Assembly: GCF_001269925.1 (NCBI RefSeq) | Contig: NZ_LHVO01000046.1 | Location: 186,001-250,000, forward strand | Reading direction: 5' to 3' | Length of the DNA stretch: 64,000 nucleotides | Origin: Pseudomonas sp. MIACH | Lineage (GTDB): Bacteria > Pseudomonadota > Gammaproteobacteria > Pseudomonadales > Pseudomonadaceae | Part shown: positions 47,201 through 56,586 of the stretch, one piece after another | Numbering within the stretch: position 1 is the first letter of the stretch | Layout: every line of letters begins with the position of its first letter | Notes under the pieces: model-generated | Database searches by the model: none | Seen by the model: only the letters and a program-made list of their open reading frames with translations | Told to the model about the DNA's origin: nothing | Translations under genes and position numbers: made by a program

Positions 47201-47572
47201 AAAGATGTGAGCGGCGTATTGCGCTCCTTCGACTACGCGGCGGCGATGGCCTTGAATGTACAAGGGGTGGACCACTCGCCCGAAGCGGACCAGGCGCGCA
47301 GACGCGTGACGGATCGCTACCTGAAAGAAGCACGCCAGGCATTTATCCAGGCTTATCAGGCCGCTGCGTCTACACTGGCGCATGACTGGCAGGATGCCAA
47401 GGGCCAGGACGCCGCGCTGACGTTGTTCAGCCTGGAGAAGGCCGCGTATGAAGTGGCGTACGAAGCGGAAAACCGTCCGACTTGGTTGCCGGTGCCTCTA
47501 CAGGGCTTGCACGGGTTGTTGAGCGGGATTACATCTAAATCGAACACTGCACGCGGTGGGGAGACGTCATGA
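44225..47572 (+). CDS. treS: Trehalose synthase fused to maltokinase
   Basis: 1115-aa two-domain enzyme. Residues about 1-545 form a GH13_16 trehalose synthase that interconverts trehalose and maltose. The nucleophile Asp is in GIDGLRLDAIPYLIE, the acid Glu in MLLAEANQWPEDT and the third Asp in FLRNHDELTLEMV. Residues from about 590 form a maltokinase (Pep2/Mak) with WLPKRRWFAGKD, the kinase-like RVHGDLHLGQVLVVKG and the metal-binding YLIDFEGEPARPL. The fusion makes maltose and phosphorylates it for GlgE. It overlaps glgB by 4 bp (ATGA). Confidence 0.95.
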   Translation: MAKKPKAATFIKDPLWYKDAVIYQVHVKSYFDSNNDGIGDFPGLIAKLDYIADLGVNTIWLLPFYPSPRRDDGYDIAEYRGVHSDYGTMADAKRFIAEAHKRGLRVITELVINHTSDQHPWFQRARKAKPGSAARDFYVWSDDDQKYDGTRIIFLDTEKSNWTWDPVAGQYFWHRFYSHQPDLNFDNPQVMKAVLSVMRYWLDMGIDGLRLDAIPYLIERDGTNNENLPETHDVLKQIRAEIDAHYPDRMLLAEANQWPEDTQLYFGDRKGDDGDECHMAFHFPLMPRMYMALAQEDRFPITDILRQTPEIPANCQWAIFLRNHDELTLEMVTDKERDYLWNYYAADRRARINLGIRRRLAPLMERDRRRVELLNSLLLSMPGTPTLYYGDEIGMGDNIYLGDRDGVRTPMQWSIDRNGGFSRADPASLVLPPIMDPQYGYLSVNVETQAQDPHSLLNWTRRMLAVRKQSKAFGRGSLKMLSPSNRRILAYTREFTGEDGRTEIILCVANVSRSAQAAELDLSAFAGMVPVEMLGGNAFPPIGQLNFLLTLAPYGFYWFVLAAENQMPSWHVEPAQSMPDFTTLVLKKRMEELLDEPCRTTLEQTSLPAWLPKRRWFAGKDTAIDSVRIAYGVRFGDAEHPVLLSEIDVTSAGQVSRYQLPFGFLGEDQFTSALPQQLALARVRRVRQVGLVTDAFSLEHFIRAVIQGLQAGTVLNTSEGDLRFEATPHLATLQLTDESQVRYLSAEQSNSSVVVGESLVLKLIRKVSAGVHPELEMSAYLTAAGYPNISPLLGSMVRHDAEGQDNLLMIAQGYLSNQGDAWAWTQNNLERAIRDELAEAISEQEQHYNALGELADFAGLLGQRLGEMHGVLGAKTTNKDFKPELTTAKDTQAWAKDVGAQIDRALQLLKLHQTQLNPADQALVSELLTQKKAIGAQVQALAKATLGGLRIRVHGDLHLGQVLVVKGDAYLIDFEGEPARPLHERRGKHSPYKDVSGVLRSFDYAAAMALNVQGVDHSPEADQARRRVTDRYLKEARQAFIQAYQAAASTLAHDWQDAKGQDAALTLFSLEKAAYEVAYEAENRPTWLPVPLQGLHGLLSGITSKSNTARGGETS

Positions 47573-49806
47573 GCTTTACGAATAAAGAACCGCTGCAACC
47601 GAAGTTGACAGCCATGCCGGCGTCCAAGGACGTCGAAGCGCTGGTGCGCGCCGAGCACCACGACCCGTTTTCCATTCTCGGGCCACACGATGACGAGCAG
47701 GGCGGGCAATTTATCCGCGCGTTCCTGCCGGAAGCCTTGAGTGTCCAGGTGCTGAGCCGCGATGGCGGCGAACAGATCGGCAGCCTGGAGGCGACCCAAG
47801 TGCCGGGTCTGTTCGTCGGGCAGTTCCATACCCGCCAGGCGTACGTGCTGAAAATCCAGTGGGCCGGCGGTGAGCAGATCACCGAAGACCCCTACAGCTT
47901 CCAGCAATTGTTGCTGGGTGAGATGGACCTGTATCTGTTTGCCGAAGGCAATCACCGTGACCTCAGCAGTTGCCTGGGCGCCCAGGTGACCAGCGTCGAT
48001 GGCGTAGACGGCGTGCGTTTTGCCGTGTGGGCACCGAATGCGCGGCGGGTCTCGGTGGTGGGTGACTTCAATATCTGGGACGGTCGCCGCCACCCGATGC
48101 GCCTGCGGCATCCGTCGGGCGTGTGGGAAATCTTCATTCCGCGCCTGCAACCTGGCGCCGCCTACAAGTACGAAATCCTTGGCGCCAACGGCATTCTGCC
48201 GCTCAAGGCCGACCCGATGGCGCTGGCGACCCAGTTGCCGCCCGACACCGCCTCGAAGGTCGCCGCGCCGTTGCAGGTGGACTGGCAGGACCACGAGTGG
48301 ATGCAATCGCGGGTCGAGCGGCAGAAGACCACCGCACCGCTGTCGATCTACGAGTTGCACGTGGGCTCCTGGCAGTGCGAGTTGGACGAGGCCGGCGAAG
48401 TGGCGCGCCAGTACAACTGGCGCGAGTTGGCGGAGCGGTTGGTGCCGTATGTGCAGCAATTGGGCTTCACCCACGTTGAGCTGATGCCGATCATGGAACA
48501 TCCGTTCGGCGGGTCCTGGGGTTATCAGGCCTTGTCGCAGTTCGCCCCGACGGCGCGTTTTGGTTCGCCGGAAGATTTCGCCTATTTCATCAACGCACTG
48601 CATCGCGCCGATATCGGTGTGATCCTCGACTGGGTGCCGGCGCATTTCCCCACCGATACCCACGGCCTGGCGCAATTCGACGGCACCGCGCTGTACGAAT
48701 ATGCCAACCCGCTGGAAGGCTTCCATCAGGACTGGGACACGCTGATCTACAACCTGGGGCGTACTGAGGTCCACGGCTTCATGCTGGCCTCGGCGTTGCA
48801 TTGGCTCAAACACTTCCATATCGATGGGCTGCGCGTGGATGCCGTGGCGTCGATGCTGTACCGCGACTATTCGCGCAAGGCCGGCGAATGGGTGCCCAAC
48901 CGCCATGGCGGGCGCGAGAACCTGGAAGCCATCGACTTCCTGCGCCACTTGAACGACGTGGTGGCGCTGGAAGCCCCAGGCGCGCTGGTGATCGCCGAAG
49001 AGTCCACCGCCTGGCCCGGCGTCAGCCAGCCCACCCAACAGGGCGGCCTGGGCTTCAACTACAAATGGAACATGGGCTGGATGCACGATTCGCTGCATTA
49101 CATCCAGCAGGACCCGGTCTACCGCGCCCACCACCATAACGAGCTGAGCTTCGGCCTGGTGTATGCGTGGTCCGAGCGTTTCATCCTGCCGATCTCCCAC
49201 GATGAAGTGGTGCACGGCAAACACTCGCTGATCGACAAGATGCCTGGCGACCGCTGGCAGAAGTTCGCCAACCTGCGCGCCTACCTGGCGTTCATGTGGA
49301 TGCATCCGGGCAAGAAACTGCTGTTCATGGGCTGCGAATTCGGCCAGTGGCGCGAGTGGAACCATGATCAGCAACTGGACTGGTACTTGCTGCAGTACGC
49401 CGAGCACAAAGGCGTGCAAAAGCTGGTCGGTGACTTGAACCGCCTGTACCGCGAGGAACCGGCCCTGCACGAGCAGGATGACGCGCCCCAGGGCTTCCAA
49501 TGGCTGATTGGCGATGACGCGATCAACAGCGTCTACGCCTGGCTGCGCTGGAGCAAGGACGGCAGGCCGGTGTTGGTGGTGGCCAACTTCACCCCGGTGC
49601 CGCGTGAGGCCTATAAGGTTGGCGTACCGTTCGCCGGCCGTTGGAGCGAGGTGATCAACAGTGATGCCGATACCTATGCCGGCTCCAATTTCGGTAACGG
49701 CGGTGCGGTATTTACCCAGGATGAACCGCGCCATGGACAGCCCGTATCACTGTCGCTGAATTTGCCGCCGCTGGGGGTCCTGATTTTGCGGCCCGAAACC
49801 AGTTAA
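47569..49806 (+). CDS. glgB: 1,4-alpha-glucan branching enzyme
   Basis: 745 aa with an N-terminal CBM48 tandem (GVRFAVWAPNARRVSVVGDFNIWDGRRHPM region, about 145-230) and a GH13_9 catalytic barrel. The nucleophile Asp is in HIDGLRVDAVASMLYRDYSR, the acid Glu in LVIAEESTAWPGV and the third Asp in PISHDEVVHGK. It introduces alpha-1,6 branches in glycogen-like glucan made by GlgE. Last gene of the glgE-treS-glgB unit. Confidence 0.97.
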   Translation: MSFTNKEPLQPKLTAMPASKDVEALVRAEHHDPFSILGPHDDEQGGQFIRAFLPEALSVQVLSRDGGEQIGSLEATQVPGLFVGQFHTRQAYVLKIQWAGGEQITEDPYSFQQLLLGEMDLYLFAEGNHRDLSSCLGAQVTSVDGVDGVRFAVWAPNARRVSVVGDFNIWDGRRHPMRLRHPSGVWEIFIPRLQPGAAYKYEILGANGILPLKADPMALATQLPPDTASKVAAPLQVDWQDHEWMQSRVERQKTTAPLSIYELHVGSWQCELDEAGEVARQYNWRELAERLVPYVQQLGFTHVELMPIMEHPFGGSWGYQALSQFAPTARFGSPEDFAYFINALHRADIGVILDWVPAHFPTDTHGLAQFDGTALYEYANPLEGFHQDWDTLIYNLGRTEVHGFMLASALHWLKHFHIDGLRVDAVASMLYRDYSRKAGEWVPNRHGGRENLEAIDFLRHLNDVVALEAPGALVIAEESTAWPGVSQPTQQGGLGFNYKWNMGWMHDSLHYIQQDPVYRAHHHNELSFGLVYAWSERFILPISHDEVVHGKHSLIDKMPGDRWQKFANLRAYLAFMWMHPGKKLLFMGCEFGQWREWNHDQQLDWYLLQYAEHKGVQKLVGDLNRLYREEPALHEQDDAPQGFQWLIGDDAINSVYAWLRWSKDGRPVLVVANFTPVPREAYKVGVPFAGRWSEVINSDADTYAGSNFGNGGAVFTQDEPRHGQPVSLSLNLPPLGVLILRPETS

Positions 49807-49896
49807 AGGCTCTACCGTGCTGGATTCAGTTGTCCACGCTGCTGGCAGGGTGCCACAATGGCGCCTTTGTCATGGCAGTCGAATCGGGCGAACTTC

Positions 49897-51024
49897 ATGA
49901 ATGGCCTTGGGCGTGGGCAGGACCAGGATTGCTTTATAGAGGAGCAGGTGCGAACAGACCGCTTGCACCAGTTGTTTCGCCAGTCATTTGCGGCCATTTT
50001 CGGCAGTTATATGGCGGCAGCGATGCTTTGCTGGTTGTGCTGGGAACGCTTCGACCACACGTTCATGCTGGTATGGCTGGTGCTGCTGGGCGCCTCGTCG
50101 CTGCTGCGGATCAAGATGTTCCTGGACTGGTTCCGCTGTCCCAACAGCGAACGCACGCCAGACCGCTGGGAGCGCCGCTACTGGTTGACCCTGGCGCTCT
50201 CCGCCGGCATCTGGGGGGCTGGGGCATTGGCGCTGATGCCCACCGATGATCGACTGTCCCAGGTGTTGGTGATGCTGTTTACCGTGGGCATGTCGGTCAG
50301 CGCCGTGTCGTGTTATTCGGCCTATCGCTACATGACCCTGGTGTCCATGGGCCTGGTGTTGTTGCCTTGCACCCTATGGCTGCTGTTTCAGCCGTCACCC
50401 ATGCAAGTCGGCGTCGCGATTGCGGTGCTGGTGTTTTCCACGTTTGTGGTCAGCGCCACGCGCAAGTTGTCCGATGCTCTGGAAAAAGCCTTTCGCCTGA
50501 GCCGGCAAATGGAACGCGCCCATCACCTTTCGACCCGTGCCGCACAGACCGATGAGCTGACCGGCCTGATGAACCGTCGGGCGTTTTTCGAACATGCCCA
50601 GGTGCTGTACGCGCAATGCCGTCACAAGCAGCAGCCGCTGTGCGTGCTGATGATGGACATGGACCACTTCAAGCAGATCAACGACACCTACGGCCACCAG
50701 GCCGGCGACCAGGTCTTGCGCCAGATTGGCGGGGTGATCAGTGCGTCGTTCCGTAAGGCTGATGTGTACGGCCGTTTGGGCGGCGAAGAGTTTGCAGTGT
50801 TGTTGCCCAATACGTCATTGGAAGCCGCACGGGACATTGCCGAGCAACTGGTCAAGTCGATATCCGGCCTGGTGGCCGAGCCCGTCAAAGGGCTTTCAGC
50901 CAGCCTTGGGGTGGCGTTCACCGATGCCGTGGATGAGGACCTGCACGGCCTTATGAATACCGCCGACAAAGCGCTGTACCGGGCCAAGGCGTTGGGCCGC
51001 AACCAGGTGGCGGTGGCGGAGTAG
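49897..51024 (+). CDS. Membrane diguanylate cyclase
   Basis: About 375 aa. Five or six membrane helices (FGSYMAAAMLCWLCW to VGVAIAVLVFSTFVV) are followed by a GGDEF domain with LGGEEFAVLLP, DMDHFKQINDTYGH and DELTGLMNRRAF, all intact. It should synthesise cyclic di-GMP. No obvious RxxD inhibitory site precedes GGEEF. The start is uncertain: the frame is also open from an ATG at 49858. It ends 8 bp before the convergent kinase gene. Confidence 0.9.
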   Translation: MNGLGRGQDQDCFIEEQVRTDRLHQLFRQSFAAIFGSYMAAAMLCWLCWERFDHTFMLVWLVLLGASSLLRIKMFLDWFRCPNSERTPDRWERRYWLTLALSAGIWGAGALALMPTDDRLSQVLVMLFTVGMSVSAVSCYSAYRYMTLVSMGLVLLPCTLWLLFQPSPMQVGVAIAVLVFSTFVVSATRKLSDALEKAFRLSRQMERAHHLSTRAAQTDELTGLMNRRAFFEHAQVLYAQCRHKQQPLCVLMMDMDHFKQINDTYGHQAGDQVLRQIGGVISASFRKADVYGRLGGEEFAVLLPNTSLEAARDIAEQLVKSISGLVAEPVKGLSASLGVAFTDAVDEDLHGLMNTADKALYRAKALGRNQVAVAE

Positions 51025-51032
51025 GGCGCGGC

Positions 51033-53219
51033 TCAATCCTTGCGCATGGCCTTGATCAATACCCGCGAAACCTGCTCGGCCGAGTAAGGCTTGGGCAGGA
51101 ACTCGAAACCGTCATAGCCGTTGTCTGCCAGCTCTTCGCTGTAGCCCGAGGTCAGTACCACCGGCAGGTCCGCCCGGCGCTGGCGCAGCTGCTTGGCCAT
51201 GGCGACGCCGGTGATACCGGGCATGACCACGTCCGAGAAAATCACATCGAAGGCCCTCGCATCCGGTCCCGCCAAGGTCAAGGCTTGTTCGGCATCGGTC
51301 ACCCAAGTGGCCTGGTAGCCCAGGTCTTGAAGAATCTGGCTGGCAAACCGTCCAACCTCCAGGTTGTCCTCCACAATCAGCACCCGGCACTGCGCGGTGT
51401 CGTGGGACGCGGCCAGCCTTTCCTGGGGACTGTTTGGCAGCGCTGCCTTCGCTTCGACCTGGGGCAGGTACAAGGTGAACACGCTGCCTTGGCCGGGCGT
51501 GCTGGCCACATCGATATTGCCCCCCGACTGCTTGGCGAACCCAAAGACTTGCGACAGGCCCAGGCCAGTGCCTTTACCCACTGCCTTGGTGGTGAAGAAC
51601 GGTTCGAAAATCCGCTCGACGGTGTCCTCGGGAATACCGGGGCCGGTGTCGGCGAGCGCGATGGCGATGTACCCGTGACCTGACCCCGCGTCGCCGCGAA
51701 TGTATGGCAACGGTTGATCGCCGGCCACCCGCAGGGTGAGGGTGCCTTGGCCATCCATCGCGTCCCGTGCATTGAGGGCGATGTTGATCAAGGCGGTTTC
51801 AAATTGGCTGGCATCGATACGCGCGAAACAGGGCTTCGACGGCATCTCCACGCGCACATGAATGCGCGCGCCGGTCACGCTTTCCAGCATCTCGCCAATG
51901 TTCTGTACCCGCTGACCGACGTCGAAGACTTCGGGGTTCAGCGGTTGGCGACGGGCAAAGGCGAGCAATTGGCTGGTCAGCTTGCTGGCCCGCTCTACGG
52001 TATCCGCCACCGCGCCCATGTAGCGCTGGCGGCGCTGCTCCGACAGGTCGGGCTGGCGCAAAAAGTCCACCGACGAGCGAATGATCGTCAGCAGGTTGTT
52101 GAAGTCGTGGGCCACGCCGCCGGTCAATTGGCCGATGGCTTCGAGTTTCTGCGACTGGCGCAGCGCGGCTTCGGCCTGGGCCAGCGCCAGGGTGCGTTCT
52201 TCGACGCGTTGTTCCAGGGTGGTATTCAGTTCGGCGTAGGCCGCCAGGCCTTGGCGCACCTCGGCATCGGCGCGCACGCGCTCGATATGGGCCCAGGAGC
52301 GCTCGGTGACTTCGCGCAGCAAGGCCAGGTCGTAAGGGGACCAGGGGCGTGGTTTTTTGTCGTGTATGGCCATCAGCGCGGTCAGGCGCCCGTTCTTGAT
52401 CAGCGGCATGCAGATCGTCGCGGTCACTCCCAGGGCCTGGAAGCTGGCGGACTCTTCGGGCGGCAACTCGCGCAGGTTGTCCTGGATCACCAGGGGCTCG
52501 CCGTCGTGCAGGCATTTGACCGCCTTCTCGCCGAACGCCGCCAGGCTGTAGCGGCCGATGATGCTGGGCGAGCCGGGCGCGGTCCAGTTGTCACGAATGG
52601 TAAAGCCGTCTTCATCGGCGTCCATGTCCGCGTAGGCGCAATTGCTCACTTGCAGGTGCTCGGCCAGCAGCCGGGTGGTGCTGGTCATGATGGCCTCGGC
52701 ATCGGCGGCATTGACCACCGCGTTGGCGATGGCGTCCAGCACCGCCATGCGGCGCGCCAGGAACACCGTGGCGGTGGTCTCGGTGACGGTGTCGAGCATC
52801 CCGACCACATTGCCTTCGGGGTCGCGAATCGGGCTGTAGCAGAAGGTGAAGTAGGCCTGCTCCCGGCTTGGGCCGCGCTCGATCACCAAGGGGAAGTTTT
52901 CGATATAGGTGGCGTGGCCCTTGAAGGCGGCATCGGCGATAGGGCTGACGTCATCCCACACCTCGGCCCACACTTCGCTGAATGGGCGTCCCAGCGCATC
53001 GGGTTTGCTGCCCAGAATGGGGATAAACGCGTCGTTGTAGAGCGTGATCAACTGCGGGCCCCAGACAATCGCCTGGGGAAAGCTCGACGCAAAACACAGC
53101 GCGACCGTGGTCTTCAAAACGTCTGGCCACTGCTCCAGTGGGCCGAGCGGTGTATTGGCCCAATCATGCAGGCGCACCCGTTCAGCCATGTCGCCGCTGC
53201 TTTGCAGCCAATTCATCAT
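51033..53219 (-). CDS. Soluble hybrid sensor histidine kinase (PAS-GAF-HisKA-HATPase-REC)
   Basis: 728 aa without membrane segments. A PAS-like N-terminal domain (WGPQLITLYNDAFIPILGSKPDAL) is followed by a GAF domain (LAEHLQVSNCAYADM to AIHDKKPRPWS) and a coiled linker. The phospho-accepting His is in LTGGVAHDFNNLL. ATP-binding boxes are NIALNARDAM, DTGPGIPEDTVERIFEPFFT and GTGLGLSQVFGF. The receiver domain has its Asp in FDVIFSDVVMPGITG. This layout resembles bacteriophytochrome-like and general stress kinases. Start at 53219 (MMNWLQSSGDMAERV); the frame is open to 53294. No response-regulator gene adjoins it. Confidence 0.92.
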   Translation of the reverse strand: MMNWLQSSGDMAERVRLHDWANTPLGPLEQWPDVLKTTVALCFASSFPQAIVWGPQLITLYNDAFIPILGSKPDALGRPFSEVWAEVWDDVSPIADAAFKGHATYIENFPLVIERGPSREQAYFTFCYSPIRDPEGNVVGMLDTVTETTATVFLARRMAVLDAIANAVVNAADAEAIMTSTTRLLAEHLQVSNCAYADMDADEDGFTIRDNWTAPGSPSIIGRYSLAAFGEKAVKCLHDGEPLVIQDNLRELPPEESASFQALGVTATICMPLIKNGRLTALMAIHDKKPRPWSPYDLALLREVTERSWAHIERVRADAEVRQGLAAYAELNTTLEQRVEERTLALAQAEAALRQSQKLEAIGQLTGGVAHDFNNLLTIIRSSVDFLRQPDLSEQRRQRYMGAVADTVERASKLTSQLLAFARRQPLNPEVFDVGQRVQNIGEMLESVTGARIHVRVEMPSKPCFARIDASQFETALINIALNARDAMDGQGTLTLRVAGDQPLPYIRGDAGSGHGYIAIALADTGPGIPEDTVERIFEPFFTTKAVGKGTGLGLSQVFGFAKQSGGNIDVASTPGQGSVFTLYLPQVEAKAALPNSPQERLAASHDTAQCRVLIVEDNLEVGRFASQILQDLGYQATWVTDAEQALTLAGPDARAFDVIFSDVVMPGITGVAMAKQLRQRRADLPVVLTSGYSEELADNGYDGFEFLPKPYSAEQVSRVLIKAMRKD

Positions 53220-53390
53220 TGGGGGAACACCTTGTTTTTCAGAGTCTTCGACGCGCCGTTGAGGATGCGGCGCACAGCTACAGACCCGCTTCAACGCTGC
53301 CAGTTCAGCGCAATTATCGGTTAGATGGCAATTTGATGCTTCATTCGTTTGATCAGCTGAAGCTCGGCTGGGTTGGGCGATTGCCCAACC

Positions 53391-54242
53391 TTATTGCGCG
53401 CCGAATAAACCGGTCCAGTAAATGCCCGCATCGCTCTTCGGGTCCATGGCATACGCCGCGCCCAATTCGCGAAACTGCGGGTTCATCAGGTTGGCGCAAT
53501 GGCCGGGGCTGGCGAGCCAGCCGTCGACCACCTTGCGCGGGGTGTCCAGGCCGGCGGCGATGTTTTCGCCGATGTTCTTCGCGATGTATCCCGCCAGTTC
53601 GGCGCGGTCGCCAGGGGTGCGGCCGTCGTGGTCCAGATGGTCGAAGAAATTGCCGTTGGCCATGTTGCGCGTGTGGCTGTTGGCGGCACCGGCCAGCTCG
53701 TCGTTCCACGACAACGGGGTGGTCGCGGTAAATTCCTGGGTACCGCATTGGCGCGGTTGCGCGCGCGCGGTATTGATCAGGTCCAGCAGTTTGCGGCCTT
53801 CGGTTTGCCAGTCGCCCAGGCCGCTGGACAGCAACGGGCGGGCCAGCACGATGCGCCAGTCCTGGCCGCTGTTGCTCACGCCGATGTCGACGAATTGCGG
53901 GTCCAGCACCACCCGGCAGAAACTCTCGCGCACGGCTTTCATGGCGGCCTGGGCGTCCTTGGGACCGGAGAGGCTGATGGCCTGGACGTTGACCATCGGA
54001 TACGCCGCCCGGGCCAGCGCCTGCTGCAGGTCGCCGACGTTATTGGCGGGCAGCACCAGCCGTGTGTCGCTGGCCAGGGGAGGCAGTTCCTGGGAGCCCT
54101 GGTCGCCGCAGCGTTGCACCTGGCTGCGGTATTGGTTGATCTGTTGCACCAGTTGACTTTCTTCATTCGCCATCGCGCTGGCGCAGAACACCGTACTGGC
54201 GGCCAGCGTCGTGAGACCCATCATCAATGACAGAACGCGCAT
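53391..54242 (-). CDS. Secreted CAP (SCP/PR-1) domain protein
   Basis: 283 aa. The N-terminus MRVLSLMMGLTTLAASTVFC and following ASAMA form a Sec signal peptide, so the protein is periplasmic or exported. The C-terminal half is a CAP domain with LLDLINTARAQPRQCG, NSHTRNMANGNFFDHLDHDG, GENIAAG and VVDGWLASPGHCANLMNPQF. The His and Glu positions that form the CAP cavity are present. The N-terminal half has no recognised domain. The frame is open to 54302, but the ATG at 54242 starts the signal peptide. Confidence 0.9.
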   Translation of the reverse strand: MRVLSLMMGLTTLAASTVFCASAMANEESQLVQQINQYRSQVQRCGDQGSQELPPLASDTRLVLPANNVGDLQQALARAAYPMVNVQAISLSGPKDAQAAMKAVRESFCRVVLDPQFVDIGVSNSGQDWRIVLARPLLSSGLGDWQTEGRKLLDLINTARAQPRQCGTQEFTATTPLSWNDELAGAANSHTRNMANGNFFDHLDHDGRTPGDRAELAGYIAKNIGENIAAGLDTPRKVVDGWLASPGHCANLMNPQFRELGAAYAMDPKSDAGIYWTGLFGAQ

Positions 54243-54323
54243 GGACGTTACCCTTGAGCTTGAAAGTGCCCATGATGCGCGATGTAACCCCGTCTGGCGC
54301 AACGCCTTTTTTGTTTTTTTGCC

Positions 54324-55532
54324 TCAACGGGTATTCTGCGGGGCATTCACGGCGCGGATGCGGCCCGTTGCCATCGCGATGGCCAGCAGGATCAGACCGA
54401 CGGCTACGGCGAACGTGGCATGCAGGCCGCCCGCCACGGATTGCGCGGTGGCGTGGGTGACATCCGGGGTTGCCCAGGCGAACACCGCCCCCAGGGCCGA
54501 GGTACCGAAGATCAGCCCTATATTGCGTGACAGGTTGAGCAAGCCTGCGACCGTGCCTCGGCGCGCACTGTCTACATCGCACATCACCGCCGTGTTGTTG
54601 GCGGCCTGGAACAAGCTATAGCCCGCCGTCAGAATCACCAGCCCCGCCAGGTAGGCGATCAATCCCGAGGCCAACGACAACAGCATGGCGGCGCAAAACA
54701 GCAGGCCCAGCCCGGCAAACGTCATCGGTCGCCAGCCGTGGCGGTCGGTGAGGCGACCCGCCGGTACACCGCCGAGCGCCGCGACACAGGGCCCAACGGC
54801 CATGGCCAGGCCCATCCATTGCGGGTCAAGCCCCAGCCCCTGGGACAGGTAGAACGGGCCGACCACAAAGGTCGCCATGATCACCGCCGCCACCAAGGCA
54901 TTCATCGCGAGACTCGTGCGCAAGGGTGCTTCCTTCAACGGTGACCAGACGCTAAAAGGTGCGCCTGCCCGGCGTTGATCAACCGGCAAGTAGCGCCACG
55001 CGAGGCAGGCGGTGAGTAACCCCAAGGGCATGCCCACCAGAAACAGCGCGCGCCAGCCCCACACACTGAGCAATAACCCGCCAGCGGCGGGGCCCATGGC
55101 GGTGCCGACGGCTGACATCGTGCCCAGCAGGCCCATCACCCGGCCGGTGCGTTCCTTGGTCACCGTGTCGCCGACCATCCCCAGCGCCATTGCCATCATG
55201 CTCGCCGCACCCAGGCCCTGCAGAAGGCGGGCAGCAATCAGCCAGCCCAGCGAGGGCGCACCCGCACACAGCCCACTGCCCAGCGCAAACAACAGCAGCC
55301 CGCCGAGCAGCAGCCGGCGACGGCCCAGGCGATCGCCTAATCGGCCCGTCATGACAATCACCGCTGTGATCGCCACCAGATAAGCGAGCACCACCCATTG
55401 CACGGCGTGGAACGACACATCGAAGCCCTGCGCCAGGCTGGGCAGGCCGACATTCGCGATGCTGGTGCCGAGGGAGGCGAGCAACATGGACAGCGACAGG
55501 CTGGCAAGGCCGCCGCGTGAAGAGGTATGCAT
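54324..55532 (-). CDS. MFS drug/efflux transporter
   Basis: 402 aa, twelve predicted membrane helices. The first carries GTSIANVGLPSLAQGFDVS, like the D/N-VALP motif of the DHA2 drug-proton antiporters, and motif A is GRLGDRLGRRRLLLGG. The ATG at 55532 (MHTSSRGGLASLS) has AAGGA upstream. It is divergent from a LysR gene 113 bp away, which is its likely regulator. Substrate unknown. Confidence 0.9.
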   Translation of the reverse strand: MHTSSRGGLASLSLSMLLASLGTSIANVGLPSLAQGFDVSFHAVQWVVLAYLVAITAVIVMTGRLGDRLGRRRLLLGGLLLFALGSGLCAGAPSLGWLIAARLLQGLGAASMMAMALGMVGDTVTKERTGRVMGLLGTMSAVGTAMGPAAGGLLLSVWGWRALFLVGMPLGLLTACLAWRYLPVDQRRAGAPFSVWSPLKEAPLRTSLAMNALVAAVIMATFVVGPFYLSQGLGLDPQWMGLAMAVGPCVAALGGVPAGRLTDRHGWRPMTFAGLGLLFCAAMLLSLASGLIAYLAGLVILTAGYSLFQAANNTAVMCDVDSARRGTVAGLLNLSRNIGLIFGTSALGAVFAWATPDVTHATAQSVAGGLHATFAVAVGLILLAIAMATGRIRAVNAPQNTR

Positions 55533-55604
55533 GGGAGATTCCTTGGGTGGACGCAACTGTCACAAATCTACGACGTCGCCTAACATGGCGGAAGACGCAG
55601 GGTT

Positions 55605-55621
55605 TGCAGTTAATACCTGCA
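55605..55621. promoter_or_regulatory. Candidate LysR operator between the LysR and MFS genes
   Basis: TGCAG-TTAATAC-CTGCA, a perfect five-base dyad with a seven-base AT-rich centre, 25 bp before the LysR gene start and 73 bp before the divergent pump gene. It has the size and form of a T-N11-A LysR box. Confidence 0.5.
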
Positions 55622-55645
55622 TCAAACGCCTGATGAGGAGCGCCG

Positions 55646-56530
55646 ATGCCCGATCTCAATTTGCTGATCACCCTGGATGTCTTGCTGGCCGAAGGCAGTG
55701 TCGCCCGAGCGGCCAAGCGCTTGCAGTTGAGCCCTTCGGCCATGAGCCGTGCGTTGGCGCGCCTGCGCGAAACCACCGGCGACCCGCTGTTGGTGCGCGC
55801 GGGACGCGGGCTGGTGCCGACGCCCCGCGCGCTGGCGTTGCGTGAACAGGTCAGCCGCCTGGTGCAAGATGCCCACGCGGTGCTGCGCCCGGCACAATCC
55901 CTGGACCTGGCCCAGGTGGAGCGCACCTTCACCTTGCGCACCAGCGAAGAGTTCGTCGAAAACTTCGGTCCCGCGTTGCTGGCGCGCATCGCACAGGAAG
56001 CACCCGGTGTACGCCTGCGTTTCGTCAGCAAGACCGACAAGGACAGCACGCTGCTGCGCGAGGGCAGCGTCGACCTGGAAACCGGCGTGGTCGATCCCAC
56101 CGCCAGCCCCGAAGTGCTGACCCGGGCGCTGTTCCGCGACCGCCTGGTGGGTGTGGTGCGCAGCGGCCATCCGCTCAGCCAGGGCGAGGTCAACGCCCAG
56201 CGTTTCGCCGAAGGTCGGCATGTCTATGTGTCCCGTCGTGGACAGGCGCGCGGCCAGGTCGACGATGCCTTGCAAGCGTTGGGCCTCACCCGGCAGATCA
56301 GCACCATCGTCGCCGGGTTCGCCACGGCCATCGCCCTGGCCCGCGACACCGACCTGATTGCCAGCGTGCCCGAACGCTACACCGCCCATCAGCGCGAAGG
56401 CCTGCACAGTTTTGCGTTGCCGCTGGCACTGGCGCCCTTCACCGTGGCGATGCTCTGGCATCCGCGGCTGGATGCCGACCTGGCCCACCGCTGGTTACGC
56501 GGGTGTGTGCGTGAGGTGTGCGGGCAATAA
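55646..56530 (+). CDS. LysR-family transcription regulator
   Basis: 294 aa. The N-terminal winged helix-turn-helix has LNLLITLDVLLAEGSVARAA and LQLSPSAMSRALARLRETTG. The C-terminal effector domain starts near residue 90 (RTFTLRTSEEFVENFGPALL). The sequence is of the NodD/SyrM-like kind with PLLVRAGRGLVPTPRAL. Start supported by GGAG five bases upstream. It likely controls the divergent MFS gene; the ligand is unknown. Confidence 0.92.
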   Translation: MPDLNLLITLDVLLAEGSVARAAKRLQLSPSAMSRALARLRETTGDPLLVRAGRGLVPTPRALALREQVSRLVQDAHAVLRPAQSLDLAQVERTFTLRTSEEFVENFGPALLARIAQEAPGVRLRFVSKTDKDSTLLREGSVDLETGVVDPTASPEVLTRALFRDRLVGVVRSGHPLSQGEVNAQRFAEGRHVYVSRRGQARGQVDDALQALGLTRQISTIVAGFATAIALARDTDLIASVPERYTAHQREGLHSFALPLALAPFTVAMLWHPRLDADLAHRWLRGCVREVCGQ

Positions 56531-56586
56531 ACGGCCTGCAACAGGTACAATCGCCACTGCCTTGACGCGAAACCCCAGGAATCTGC